Below, one piece after another: positions 52,051-60,929 of a stretch of DNA of 64,000 bases. This DNA comes from Erythrobacter sp. (lineage in GTDB: Bacteria; Pseudomonadota; Alphaproteobacteria; Sphingomonadales; Sphingomonadaceae): NCBI RefSeq assembly GCF_011765465.1, contig NZ_CP050265.1, positions 1,860,001 through 1,924,000 of the forward strand, in the 5' to 3' direction. The notes under the pieces are model-generated. The model saw only the letters and a list, made by a program, of their open reading frames with translations. It did no database searches and was not told where the DNA came from. Both the position numbers and the translations under genes were made by a program. The number at the start of each line of letters is the position of its first letter. Within the stretch, counting starts at the first letter, position 1.

Positions 52051-52107
52051 GGGATTTCGCGGGATTTCGCGGGATTAATTGGTAAATATCTGTTTTATAT
52101 AGATATT
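52051..52107 (-). promoter_or_regulatory. Putative MraZ operator repeats and AT-rich dyad upstream of mraZ
   Basis: GGGATTTCGC (52051-52060), GGGATTTCGC (52061-52070) and GGGATTAATT (52071-52080) repeat GGGAT at exactly ten-base intervals on the plus strand. Next to it AATATCT/AGATATT (52085-52107) form a 7-bp dyad with a 9-base loop. MraZ in E. coli binds TGGGN units with five-base spacers, the same period. The rest of 51888-52050 shows no gene. Confidence 0.5.
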
Positions 52108-53094
52108 CTATCCTACACTCCGGTTTCGCACGGAGCTCCCCCCGTATGAATTGCGCGAACTAAGCCCCCGTTTCGCCCCGAAATCCCGCCCGATTCCCGC
52201 TCGATCCCCACTCATCCCGCCGCAGCGCGCAGGCTTTCCCGCGAGATCCCCGGAAGGCGCGCAGGCGAAGGCGAAATCGAAGAGAGCGGCGATGGCCGAA
52301 GCCCCCTGCCCGGCCTCTGCGGCGAGGCCCTCGTGCTCGAACAGGGCGGCGTCGGCGAGCAGGGTGACGCTGCCTTCGCCCACCCGGCACCGGGCGAGCG
52401 CGCGCTCGGCGGCGAAGGTGCAGGCCGCGCCCCGCTCGCCTTCCGCGCGCACCTCTCCGGCGAGCGCCAGCGGCAGCGTGCCTGCGGGAAAAGCGGCGAA
52501 GCGCGGAGCAGCATCCTGCGTCTCGTCATAGGCGACCGCGAGCCCCCAGCGCGCCACCACCGGCGGGATAAGCGCAACCGCGTTGGGACGGCGCGGATCG
52601 CCCAGCGGCAGGTCGTATTCGCCGGTCAGCATCGGGTCGAGCACCAGCAGCAGCCGCCCGCCGCCGCGCACCCAGCCATCGAGCGCGACATTGTCCGCCG
52701 GCGAAAGCCCGCGCGGCTGGATCACCGCGAGCCGGCCCAGCCCTTCGAGCGGGTCGATCTGTGGATCCTCGGGTGTCAGACCCGGTGTCGGGGCGAGCGT
52801 GTCGAGCGGGACCAGCCGCGCCGCGCGCTCCATCGCGCGGCGCTGCCACGGCGGCTCGCCCTCGCCCCGCGCCATCTCGGCAATCCCGATGCCGAGCGGG
52901 CGATAGAGCGGGAGGCCGGTGTGGAGGCCCACCTCCGGGCGCTCGGCCCGGGTTGCGGATGGCGCGGCGGAAGGGGCGGCGGCGACAGGCGGATCGCCGG
53001 GCAGAAGCAGGCGCGGCAGGAGTGCGCCGAAGCCGACCGCGAGAGCCGTGACGAGGCTGCCCACGAAAGCTGCGCGGGCCGCGCCCTGCCTCAC
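52108..53094 (-). CDS. GldG/ABC-auxiliary-like membrane-anchored protein, unknown function
   Basis: 328 residues. An N-terminal span (AAFVGSLVTALAVGFGALLPRLLL) is followed by an extracytoplasmic domain with LAVIQPRGLSPADNVALDGWVRGGGRLLLVLDP, the pattern of GldG-type and DUF4350 proteins that accompany gliding or ABC exporters. Here no ABC genes are adjacent. The last 25 residues run into the AT-rich region before mraZ and look non-conserved. Its start overlaps the next upstream gene's stop. Same strand as the dcw cluster, 220 bases upstream. Confidence 0.65.
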   Translation of the reverse strand: MRQGAARAAFVGSLVTALAVGFGALLPRLLLPGDPPVAAAPSAAPSATRAERPEVGLHTGLPLYRPLGIGIAEMARGEGEPPWQRRAMERAARLVPLDTLAPTPGLTPEDPQIDPLEGLGRLAVIQPRGLSPADNVALDGWVRGGGRLLLVLDPMLTGEYDLPLGDPRRPNAVALIPPVVARWGLAVAYDETQDAAPRFAAFPAGTLPLALAGEVRAEGERGAACTFAAERALARCRVGEGSVTLLADAALFEHEGLAAEAGQGASAIAALFDFAFACAPSGDLAGKPARCGGMSGDRAGIGRDFGAKRGLSSRNSYGGSSVRNRSVG

Positions 53095-53513
53095 CTTGCG
53101 CCTGCGTCGGAGTCCTGCTGCTCGGCCCCGGCGCCCGCCTGCGTCGAAGTGACCGGCCGCGTCCCCGGCGGGCCGTTGGTCGGCGCGGGACCGGGGCGCG
53201 AATGCGGATCGGGCGCGGGCTCGGGCTCGCTCGGCGGGACCACGCCCGCATCGGCGAGCGGGTCGCGCTGCGCCGGGGCCGGGCTCGGCTCGGTGGTGGG
53301 CGCGGCGTCGGGCACGGCGGCCTCTTCGACGAGGTCGGCCTGGCTGCCGATGATGCTGGCGAGCCCGACCAGCAGGACCATCGCGCAGATGCCGAACAGC
53401 CCGACCTGCAGCCGCTGCATCGCCTCGGAGCGCGTCCCGCCGAGCGGTGCGCCCTCGGGCGGATTTTCATCCGTCCCGGCGGGTTCCATCGCGAAGAGCC
53501 TGCGTGCCTTCAT
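53091..53513 (-). CDS. Single-span protein with Pro/Ala-rich tail, unknown function
   Basis: 140 residues: one span (LQVGLFGICAMVLLVGLASIIG) at about 34-56 followed by a disordered Pro/Ala/Asp-rich tail (DAAPTTEPSPAPAQRDP, PPSEPEPAPDPHSRPG). A short basic N-terminus precedes it. It overlaps the GldG-like gene by four bases and lies ten bases after cysK on the same strand, so the three may form one transcript. No family recognised. Confidence 0.6.
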   Translation of the reverse strand: MKARRLFAMEPAGTDENPPEGAPLGGTRSEAMQRLQVGLFGICAMVLLVGLASIIGSQADLVEEAAVPDAAPTTEPSPAPAQRDPLADAGVVPPSEPEPAPDPHSRPGPAPTNGPPGTRPVTSTQAGAGAEQQDSDAGAR

Positions 53514-53522
53514 CGCGCAAGC

Positions 53523-54548
53523 CTAGCGCGCCGCATCGCCGCTTTCCAGCCAGTCGAACACCGGCAGGCCCTTCGAACGCAACCATTCGGCGTTGTAGAG
53601 CGTCGAGAGGTAGCGAAAGCCGGTGTCGCACAGGATCGTCGCGACCTGCGGGTCCTCGCGTCCCTCCGCGACGAGCTGCCGCCCCAGTTCGACCGCACCC
53701 GCGACATTGATGCCCGACGACAGGCCGAGGCACAGTCCCTCCTCGCGCAGCAGGCGTTCGACCCAGACGAGCCCTTCCTCGTCGGAGATGCGGAACTGGG
53801 TATCGATCGGCGCGCCTTCGAGATTGGCGGTGATGCGGCCCTGCCCGATCCCTTCGGCGACCGAGGAGCCCTCGGCCTTCAGCTCGCCATGGGCGAAGTA
53901 GTTGTAAAGCGCAGCGCCGTGCGGATCGGTCAGCGCGATGCGGATGTCGGGGTTCTTCTCTTTCAGCCCCATGCCCACGCCCGCGATCGTGCCGCCCGTG
54001 CCCGCGGCGCAGGTGAAGCCGTCGATCCGGCCTTCGGTCTGGTGCCACAGCTCGCGCGCCGTGCCTTCGATATGGGCCTTGCGGTTGGCGATGTTGTCGA
54101 ACTGCCCCGCCCAGACCGCACCTTCGGTCTCCTCCGCCATGCGGCGCGAGACGTGCTGGAAATGGTTGGGGTCGGCATATTTCGTCGGCGGGACGAGGAC
54201 GAGCTGGGCGCCCAGCGCGCGCAGCGTGTCCATCTTCTCCTTCGACTGGTTGTCGGGCATGACGATCACGGTCTTGTAGCCGAGCGCGTTGGCCACCAGC
54301 GCGATGCCGATCCCGGTATTGCCCGCTGTGCCCTCGATCACCGTGCCGCCCGGCGCAAGTTCGCCGCGCGCCTCGGCATCGCGGATCATGTAGAGCGCCG
54401 CGCGGTCCTTCACGGACGAGCCGGGATTGGCGAATTCGCACTTGCCCCAGATGGTGCAGCCCGCCGCCTCGCTCGGCCCGGCGAGCCGGACAAGCGGAGT
54501 GTTGCCGATAAGCGAAAGCGTGTCGCCGATGGGCGCGGTGATATTCAT
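53523..54548 (-). CDS. cysK: Cysteine synthase (O-acetylserine sulfhydrylase)
   Basis: 341 residues, fold-type II PLP enzyme. PLP lysine in NPGSSVKDRAALYMI (about 47), substrate loop EGTAGNTGIGIALVA, phosphate cup GTGGTIAGVGMGL and late CDTGFRYLS. It joins sulfide from CysI with O-acetylserine to give cysteine. It lies far from the cysI operon. The length exceeds E. coli CysK by about 20 residues and the family also includes cystathionine beta-synthase-like members, so the exact activity is likely but not certain. Confidence 0.88.
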   Translation of the reverse strand: MNITAPIGDTLSLIGNTPLVRLAGPSEAAGCTIWGKCEFANPGSSVKDRAALYMIRDAEARGELAPGGTVIEGTAGNTGIGIALVANALGYKTVIVMPDNQSKEKMDTLRALGAQLVLVPPTKYADPNHFQHVSRRMAEETEGAVWAGQFDNIANRKAHIEGTARELWHQTEGRIDGFTCAAGTGGTIAGVGMGLKEKNPDIRIALTDPHGAALYNYFAHGELKAEGSSVAEGIGQGRITANLEGAPIDTQFRISDEEGLVWVERLLREEGLCLGLSSGINVAGAVELGRQLVAEGREDPQVATILCDTGFRYLSTLYNAEWLRSKGLPVFDWLESGDAAR

Positions 54549-54603
54549 GGAACCGAACTAGGGCCGGATCGGCCCGCCCGCAACGGTGAATCCCGCTCCG
54601 GGA

Positions 54604-54921
54604 TCAGTCCTCGGGCGCGATCGTCACCTTCAGCCCGTCGAGTTCGGCGGTGAAGGGGATCTGGCACGACAGGCGCGAGGTTTCAGTGCGGTGGTCGGAG
54701 CTTTCGAGCAGGTCGTCCTCGTCCTCGCTCATCTCGGGGAGCTTGTCGGTGAAGCCCGCGTCGACATGAACATGGCAGGTCGCGCACGAGCAGCACCCGC
54801 CGCACAGCGCGAGCAATTCGTCGAAGCCGTTGTCGCGGATGGCTTCCATCACCGTCAGGCCGTCCTCGACCTCGATCTCGCTCGTTTCGCCTTCGCGATT
54901 GGTGACGACCAGCTTGGGCAT
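54604..54921 (-). CDS. 2Fe-2S ferredoxin, adrenodoxin type
   Basis: 105 residues. Ligands are arranged as in vertebrate-type ferredoxins: [12 protein letters not shown] (C-x5-C-x2-C) with a fourth Cys in RLSCQIPF. Acidic helix [24 protein letters not shown] is the usual partner-binding region. It could serve P450s, Fe-S assembly or other oxygenases; no partner is adjacent. Confidence 0.92.
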   Translation of the reverse strand: MPKLVVTNREGETSEIEVEDGLTVMEAIRDNGFDELLALCGGCCSCATCHVHVDAGFTDKLPEMSEDEDDLLESSDHRTETSRLSCQIPFTAELDGLKVTIAPED

Positions 54922-55045
54922 GGGCTTTCGTTCTCCTGCCGATGGGTTGCGCGCAGGCGGCCTGCGCTATCGATGAAACCTGCGGGCTGCTAGGCGAGTT
55001 TAAAGCGTGAGGCAAGTTAGGGGATTTGAGAGTGGGCGCTGGCAC

Positions 55046-55663
55046 ATGGGATTGAGCGAAGGGCAGTTGCGCGGCGCGCTGGACGAGGTCGCGGCGCGCG
55101 ACGAACGGGTCGCGCGCGAACTGGAGCGGGTCGGCTATCCCGCCCCGCGCATCCGCGAGCGCGGCTTTCGCACCCTGCTGCGCACCATCGTCGGCCAGCA
55201 GGTCTCGGTCGCGGCGGCGGCTTCGATGTGGGCGAAGCTCGAAGCCGAACTGGGCGAGGATTTCGCCCCCGGCGACCTGCTCGCGCGCGATTTCGATAGC
55301 CTTCGCGCGTGCGGGCTTTCGCGGCAGAAACAGGGCTATGCCCGCTCGCTGTGCGAACTGGTGGCGGCGGGCGAGGTCGATCTCCACGCCCTGCCCGAAG
55401 GCGACGAGGAGGCGATCGCGCTGCTCACGCAGGTCAAGGGCATCGGGCGCTGGTCGGCGGAGATCTACCTGCTATTCGCCGAGGGCCGCCCCGACATCTG
55501 GCCCGCCGGCGACCTCGCCGTGCAGGAAGGCGTGAGGCGGCTCGCCGGCATGGAGGAACGGCCGAAGGAAAAGGAGACCCGCGCGCTCGCCGAAGGCTGG
55601 GCGCCGCATCGCGGGGCGATGGCGATCTTCACCTGGCACTTCTACGCCAATCCGGCGCTTTAG
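55046..55663 (+). CDS. DNA-3-methyladenine glycosylase II (AlkA-type)
   Basis: 205 residues from ATG 55046. HhH-GPD fold: TLLRTIVGQQVSVAAAASMWAKL, hairpin LTQVKGIGRWSAEIYLLF, and the catalytic Asp in DIWPAGDLAVQEG. It removes alkylated purines. The N-terminal TBP-like domain of E. coli AlkA is absent, which is usual for the short bacterial form. Confidence 0.9.
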   Translation: MGLSEGQLRGALDEVAARDERVARELERVGYPAPRIRERGFRTLLRTIVGQQVSVAAAASMWAKLEAELGEDFAPGDLLARDFDSLRACGLSRQKQGYARSLCELVAAGEVDLHALPEGDEEAIALLTQVKGIGRWSAEIYLLFAEGRPDIWPAGDLAVQEGVRRLAGMEERPKEKETRALAEGWAPHRGAMAIFTWHFYANPAL

Positions 55664-55778
55664 CACGCCCGTCGAAATCAAGTTGGCGCCGAACACAACT
55701 TTGGCGTGGAAAGCGCCTCTGGCATTCGCCGCCATGGGGCATACATGGCCCCGCAGCCCACCGAGAAGAGGAGAGACC

Positions 55779-57734
55779 ATGCCCCCCGCCGAGACTTTTC
55801 CGATCATCCCGCGCGACCACCTCTTCGGCAACCCGACCCGCGCGCAAGGGAGGATAAGCCCGGACGGCAAGTGGCTTTCCTGGCTCGCCCCGCACGAAGG
55901 CGTGCTCAACATCTGGCTCGCCCCCGCCGACGATCCGGATGCGGCGAAGGTGATGACCAAGGCGACGGCGCGCCCGATCCGCGAGCATTTCTGGGCGCCG
56001 GATGCGAAGAGCATCGGCTATATCCAGGACAAGGACGGGGACGAGAACTTTCTGCTCTACCGCATCGACGTCGAAACCGGCGAGGAGCGGGCGATGACCC
56101 CGTTCGAGAACACGCGCGTGCAGATCGTCGGAGCCTCGCACACGATCAAGGACAAAGTGCTGGTCGGGCTCAACAACCGCGACCCGCAATTCCACGACGT
56201 ATACCGGCTCGACCTCAACACGGGCGAGATGGAACTGGTCTACGAAAACAATTCCTATGCCGGGTTCATGGCCGACGACACGCTCACCCTGCGCATGGCG
56301 ATGCGCCAGAACGAGGCGGGCGGGACCGACTATTTCCGGGTGACCGGCGGCGAGGTCGAGGACGAGCCGTTCGAAAGCACGGCGATGGAGGATTCGCTCA
56401 CCACCTCGCCAGCAGGCTATACCGCCGACGGGTCGGTGCTTTACTGGATCGACAGCCGGGGTCGGAACACAGCCGCGCTCTATGCGCAGGACACCGCGAC
56501 GGGCGAGCGCACGCTGATCGCCGAGGACGACAAGGCCGATATCGGCGGGACGATCCGGAACCAGGATACCGGCGAGGTTCAGGGCTATTCGGTCGATTAC
56601 CTCAAGACCGAATGGACCGCGATCGACGCCGGGATCGGGGCGGCGCTCGACTGGCTCGGCGAGCGGCTCGAGGGCGAATTCGGCATTGCCAGCCGCACCG
56701 ACGACGACCGCACCTGGATCGTCTGGAACGATCCCGTCACCGCGCCGATGCGGACCTTCATCTTCGACCGCGATGCCGAAACGCTGGAGCCGTTCTTCGT
56801 ATCGCGCCCCGAACTCGAAGGCGCGCCGCTCCAGCCGATGCACCCGCTCGAAATCGAGAGCCGCGACGGCCTGACGCTCGTGTCCTATCTTACCCTGCCG
56901 CCGGGCAGCGATCCGGAGGGCACGGGTCGCCCGGGCAGCGCGCTGCCGATGGTGCTGCTGGTCCATGGCGGGCCGTGGGCGCGCGACGGCTATGGCTTCG
57001 ATGCGATCCACCAGATGCTCGCCAATCGCGGTTATGCCGTCCTGTCGGTCAACTTCCGCGGCTCGACCGGCTTCGGCAAGGATTTCCTCAACGCGGCGAA
57101 CAAGCAGTGGGGCCTTGCCATGCACGACGACCTCATCGATGCGGTCCGCTGGGCCGTCGGTGAGGGGATCGCCGAGGAGAACAAGGTCGCGATCATGGGG
57201 GGCTCTTATGGCGGCTATGCGACGCTCGCCGGGCTCGCCTTTACGCCCGAGGTCTTCGCCTGCGGGGTCGATATCGTCGGTCCCTCGAACCTCGAGACGC
57301 TGCTCTCGACCATCCCGCCCTACTGGGCGCCGATGGTGAAGATCTTCCACGAACGCATGGGCAATCCCGACACCGAGGAAGGCCTCGCCCTGCTGCGCGC
57401 GGCGAGCCCGCTGCACAAGGCCGAGAAGATCACGAAACCGCTGCTGATCGCGCAAGGGGCGAACGATCCGCGCGTGAAGCAGGCCGAAAGCGACCAGATC
57501 GTCGGCGCGATGAAGGAGGCCGGAATCCCCGTCACCTATGTCCTCTACCCGGACGAGGGCCACGGCTTCGCCCGGCCGGAGAATTCGATCGCCTTCTTCG
57601 CCATCGCAGAGAACTTCCTCGCCGAATGTCTCGGCGGGCGCGCGGAGCCGCTGGGCGACGTCCTCGCCCCCTCCACTGCCGAGATCGTCGAGGGCGAGGA
57701 ATATGTGAAAGGACTTGCCGCAACGCCCGGTTGA
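55779..57734 (+). CDS. S9-family prolyl oligopeptidase-like serine peptidase
   Basis: 651 residues from ATG 55779, with GAGAGG a few bases before. A seven-bladed WD40-like propeller (about 20-380; QGRISPDGKWLSWL, DAKSIGYIQDKDGDENFLLY) precedes an alpha/beta-hydrolase. The catalytic Ser is in IMGGSYGGYATLAG, Asp near LLIAQGANDPRVK and His in DEGHGFARPEN. No signal peptide, so it is probably cytoplasmic. The substrate is unknown; acylaminoacyl or dipeptidyl peptidases are closest in form. Confidence 0.92.
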   Translation: MPPAETFPIIPRDHLFGNPTRAQGRISPDGKWLSWLAPHEGVLNIWLAPADDPDAAKVMTKATARPIREHFWAPDAKSIGYIQDKDGDENFLLYRIDVETGEERAMTPFENTRVQIVGASHTIKDKVLVGLNNRDPQFHDVYRLDLNTGEMELVYENNSYAGFMADDTLTLRMAMRQNEAGGTDYFRVTGGEVEDEPFESTAMEDSLTTSPAGYTADGSVLYWIDSRGRNTAALYAQDTATGERTLIAEDDKADIGGTIRNQDTGEVQGYSVDYLKTEWTAIDAGIGAALDWLGERLEGEFGIASRTDDDRTWIVWNDPVTAPMRTFIFDRDAETLEPFFVSRPELEGAPLQPMHPLEIESRDGLTLVSYLTLPPGSDPEGTGRPGSALPMVLLVHGGPWARDGYGFDAIHQMLANRGYAVLSVNFRGSTGFGKDFLNAANKQWGLAMHDDLIDAVRWAVGEGIAEENKVAIMGGSYGGYATLAGLAFTPEVFACGVDIVGPSNLETLLSTIPPYWAPMVKIFHERMGNPDTEEGLALLRAASPLHKAEKITKPLLIAQGANDPRVKQAESDQIVGAMKEAGIPVTYVLYPDEGHGFARPENSIAFFAIAENFLAECLGGRAEPLGDVLAPSTAEIVEGEEYVKGLAATPG

Positions 57735-57802
57735 AGTCTGCTGACAAACTGCGCCGCCCGCTCTAACGGTTGCAAAACGCAATCAATGGGAGAGGGACAC
57801 TC

Positions 57803-58612
57803 ATGGCGGACGAGCGGCGCAGCATCTTCATCAGCGGCGGGGCATCGGGCATCGGCCGCGCGATCGCGCGCCATTTCGGCGAGCGCGGCTGGTTCGTCGG
57901 GATCGGCGACATCAACATGGCCGGGATGGAGGACACGCTCGGCCTCATCCCCGGCGGCTTCAAGTATGCCCACAAGCTCGACGTGCGCGACCGCGCGGCG
58001 TGGGACGAGGCGCTGAACGCCTTCCGCACCGCCGCCGGGGGGCGGATCGACGTGGTCGTGAACAATGCGGGGATCGGCACGGGCGGCCCGCTCGCCGAGC
58101 TCGAGACCGACGAAATCGAGCGCTGCCTCGACATCAACCTCAAGGGCGTGCTCTTCGGCTCGCAGGCGGCCTATCCGCACCTTCTCGACACCGCGCCCGG
58201 ATCGATTCTCGTCAACATCGCGAGCGCAGCGGGCATATCTGGCGGCACGGGGATGAGCGTCTATTCGGCGACCAAGTTCGCCGTGCGCGGGATCACCGAA
58301 AGCCTCGATGCCGAATGGGCGCCGGAGGGAATCAAGGTCGCCTCGATCTGCCCGAGCTTCATCGAGACGCCGCTGCTCGACGGGACGGGCAACCGCCGCT
58401 CGAACGAAATGGTGCGCGACCGGGTCAGGGCCGCCGGGCTCGAGATCACGCCGGTCGAGGAAGTCGCCGAGGCGGTCTGGAACGCGGTCCACGGCGAAGA
58501 CCTGCACTACCTCGTCGGCAAGACCGCGCGCCGATTGAATTTCGCCAAACGCTGGTTCCCGAACAAGGTCCGCAAGCAGAACCGCGCGGGCGCGGCGCTG
58601 CTCGGCAAGTGA
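57803..58612 (+). CDS. Short-chain dehydrogenase/reductase
   Basis: 269 residues from ATG 57803 (GAGAGGG upstream). Classical SDR: FISGGASGIGRAIARHF cofactor motif, NNAGIGTGG, and catalytic Ser...YSATKFAV (YxxxK). Asp-containing IGDIN after strand 2 suggests NAD rather than NADP. Substrate unknown. It stands 68 bases behind the peptidase with no terminator between. Confidence 0.88.
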   Translation: MADERRSIFISGGASGIGRAIARHFGERGWFVGIGDINMAGMEDTLGLIPGGFKYAHKLDVRDRAAWDEALNAFRTAAGGRIDVVVNNAGIGTGGPLAELETDEIERCLDINLKGVLFGSQAAYPHLLDTAPGSILVNIASAAGISGGTGMSVYSATKFAVRGITESLDAEWAPEGIKVASICPSFIETPLLDGTGNRRSNEMVRDRVRAAGLEITPVEEVAEAVWNAVHGEDLHYLVGKTARRLNFAKRWFPNKVRKQNRAGAALLGK

Positions 58613-58622
58613 TCGCCGGAGG

Positions 58623-58913
58623 CTAGACCAACCGATCGATCGCGCGGGCCATCGTCGCATCGCGCACCGACAGGCCGTCGGCATCGTGGGTGGTCAGCGT
58701 GATCTCGACCTTGGCGTAGACGTTGAACCATTCGGGATGGTGGTCCTGCGCCTCGGCGATCAGCGCGACCCGGCTCATGAAGCCCCAGGCTTCCGAAAAG
58801 TCGGCGAACTGGAAAGTGCGCCGGATCGCCTTGCCGTCGTTGATGAGCTCCCATTCGGGATGGTCCTTCAAAAGCGCCTTGCGGTCGTTCTCGTCGAGTT
58901 CGGATACGGCCAT
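58623..58913 (-). CDS. phhB: 4a-hydroxytetrahydrobiopterin dehydratase (PCD/DCoH)
   Basis: 96 residues from ATG 58913 ([15 protein letters not shown]); an upstream extension is not conserved in form. The PCD motif [28 protein letters not shown] holds the catalytic histidines. It recycles pterin cofactors in phenylalanine hydroxylation or molybdopterin-related chemistry; no hydroxylase is adjacent. Divergent from ccmA. Confidence 0.9.
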   Translation of the reverse strand: MAVSELDENDRKALLKDHPEWELINDGKAIRRTFQFADFSEAWGFMSRVALIAEAQDHHPEWFNVYAKVEITLTTHDADGLSVRDATMARAIDRLV

Positions 58914-58981
58914 ATCGGGGCTCCCTGTTGGCTGGTTCGCTGCTTGTGAGGTGGGGTTCTTTTGCCTAACGCACGAGCGCA

Positions 58982-59602
58982 ATGGAAGGTTCTGTCCGCT
59001 TCGCTCCCGATATTCGCCTCACAGCGCAGGGCCTTGCCTGCCGCCGGGGCGAGCGGCTGCTGTTCAAGGGACTGTCCTTCGAACTTCGCGCGGGCGAGGC
59101 GCTGCACCTCACGGGCGCGAACGGGACCGGCAAGACGACGCTGATTAGGACGCTCGCGGGGCTCGCGCGGCCTTATGCGGGCGAGGTCGGGGCGGTCGGC
59201 GCGCTCGGCCTGCTGGATGAACGCCCCGCGCTCGATCCGGACCTGCCGCTTGGCCGCGCGCTTCGTTTCTGGGAGCGGGTCGACGGCGGCGCGGAGCGGG
59301 AGGCGATCCATGCGCGGCTGGGTCTCGACCGGCTGCACGAAGTGCCGGTGCGCTATCTTTCGACCGGGCAGAGGAAGCGCGCCGCGCTCGCCGTGCTGAT
59401 GGGACGGGGCGTGCCTTTGTGGCTGCTCGACGAGCCGCTTTCGGGGCTGGATGCGGGGGCTATCGCGAACGTCACCGGCCTGATCGCCGAGCACGTCGCG
59501 GGCGGCGGCATCGCGCTCGTCGCATCGCACCAGCCGCTCGCGGTGCCGGGCCTCCAAAGCCTCGCGCTCGAGGATTTCGCCCCGCGGGAGGAGCCCGCGT
59601 GA
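58982..59602 (+). CDS. ccmA: Heme exporter ATP-binding protein CcmA
   Basis: 206 residues. Walker [17 protein letters not shown], signature [15 protein letters not shown] and Walker [14 protein letters not shown]. With CcmB it forms the ABC part of cytochrome c maturation system I, needed to release holo-CcmE. The stop overlaps ccmB (GTGA). Confidence 0.92.
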   Translation: MEGSVRFAPDIRLTAQGLACRRGERLLFKGLSFELRAGEALHLTGANGTGKTTLIRTLAGLARPYAGEVGAVGALGLLDERPALDPDLPLGRALRFWERVDGGAEREAIHARLGLDRLHEVPVRYLSTGQRKRAALAVLMGRGVPLWLLDEPLSGLDAGAIANVTGLIAEHVAGGGIALVASHQPLAVPGLQSLALEDFAPREEPA

Positions 59603-60249
59603 TCGGCGCGCTGCTCCGCCGCGACCTTGCGAAGTTCCTGCCTTTCACGGGGAGCGGGGCGGCGCTGCCGCTCGTCTTCTTCGTCGCGGTCGCCATGCTC
59701 TATCCCTTCGCCGTGGGGCCGGATGCGACCCTGCTCGCGCGGACCGGCGGGGGCGTGGTGTGGATCGCCGCCCTGCTCGCCGCGATCCTGCCATTGGACC
59801 GGCTGGTGGCGGAGGACATCGAGCTTGGCGTGTTCGACCAGTTGCGCCTGCGGGGCGTGTCGGAGGAGGTCATCATGGCGGTGCGCCTGCTCGCCCACTG
59901 GCTCAGTTTCGGTCCGCCGTTGGTGCTGGCGACCTTCCCCGCCGCCGCGCTTCTGGCGCTCGAAGGGCCGGCGCTGCACCTGCTGCTGCTCGGCCTGCTC
60001 GCGGGAACGCCGGGGTTGGCGGCAATCGGCCTCATCATCGCCGCGCTGACCGCTTCGCTGCGCAGCGGAGCCGCGCTGTCGGGGCTGCTGCTGGTCCCGC
60101 TGGCCCTGCCCATCCTCATTTTCGGAGCGGGCGCACTGGCGCGTCAGGACCCGGCGAGCCTCGGCTTCGTTGGTGCGGCAAGCCTGCTGCTGGTCGCCAT
60201 CGCCCCCTTCGCGGCCGGAGCCGCCATTCGCGCCGCGAGGGAGAACTGA
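59599..60249 (+). CDS. ccmB: Heme exporter protein CcmB
   Basis: 216 residues from GTG 59599, six spans, N-terminus LLRRDLAKFLPFTGSGAALPLVFFVAVAML and LDRLVAEDIELGVFDQLRLRGVSEEVIMAVRLLAHW, both typical for CcmB. Membrane subunit of CcmAB. The stop and the next start overlap (TGATG). ccmC, D, E and F are not in the window. Confidence 0.92.
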   Translation: MIGALLRRDLAKFLPFTGSGAALPLVFFVAVAMLYPFAVGPDATLLARTGGGVVWIAALLAAILPLDRLVAEDIELGVFDQLRLRGVSEEVIMAVRLLAHWLSFGPPLVLATFPAAALLALEGPALHLLLLGLLAGTPGLAAIGLIIAALTASLRSGAALSGLLLVPLALPILIFGAGALARQDPASLGFVGAASLLLVAIAPFAAGAAIRAAREN

Positions 60250-60911
60250 TGCGCGCCCCCGAAAGCCATCGCCAATCTAACCTGCTCCTGAGCCGCATCG
60301 CGCAGGCGCTGCTCGGCTTCACCCTCCTCGCCTTCGCGGCCAAGGCGATTGCCGACCCGGCGGTGCAGGCGCGCTACACGCCGATCGTTGTGCTACACGC
60401 CACGAGCATGGTCGCGTGGCTCGGTCTCCTCGCCAGCCAAGCGTGGCTCGCGGCGGAGCATCGGCTCGATTTGCACAAGGCGTTCGGGCGGGCCTCGATG
60501 GCGCTGGTCGGAGCGATGGCGGTTTCGGGCGCGATCATCTCGGTCAATATCGGGCGGGAGCTGGGCCGCCCGGAGGTGACGGTGGTGAACCTTGCCGCCT
60601 TCGTGACCTTCCTCCCGCTCTATTTCGCCGCGCTCCATTTCGCGCGTCGGCGCGATATGCACGCGCACCGGCAGGCGATGCTGATCGGGACGCTGGCGCT
60701 GATGACCCCCGCCTATGCGCGCGTGGTGCAGGTGGCGGGCCTGCCCGATCCCGTCGCGATCGCGGCGCAGGTGCCGATTACGCTGGCGATTGCGCTGGGG
60801 TACGAATGGAAAGTGCTGGGGCGGGTGTCGAAGCAGATTGCGTGGATGCTCGGCTTCTCGCTCGGCGTGATTGCGGCGATGGTGGGCGTGCTGGTGGTGT
60901 GGTTCCTTTGA
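60249..60911 (+). CDS. Polytopic membrane protein coupled to ccmAB (DUF2306-like)
   Basis: 220 residues, about six spans. Histidines lie where heme-binding DUF2306-type proteins have them: VLHATSMVAW, DLHKAFGRASMALVGAM and ALHFARRRDMHAHRQAM. It lacks the tryptophan-rich WWD motif of CcmC, so it is not the heme-handling subunit of system I. Its start overlaps the ccmB stop, so it is translated with the heme exporter. Function unknown; the family call is tentative. Confidence 0.65.
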   Translation: MRAPESHRQSNLLLSRIAQALLGFTLLAFAAKAIADPAVQARYTPIVVLHATSMVAWLGLLASQAWLAAEHRLDLHKAFGRASMALVGAMAVSGAIISVNIGRELGRPEVTVVNLAAFVTFLPLYFAALHFARRRDMHAHRQAMLIGTLALMTPAYARVVQVAGLPDPVAIAAQVPITLAIALGYEWKVLGRVSKQIAWMLGFSLGVIAAMVGVLVVWFL

Positions 60912-60929
60912 TCTGATTGCATTGCTGTT

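Noticed and set aside
55629..57782. 717-codon minus-strand open frame across the S9 peptidase
   Set aside because: It mirrors the peptidase codons, has no ribosome site or domain, and the plus-strand gene shows a full catalytic triad.
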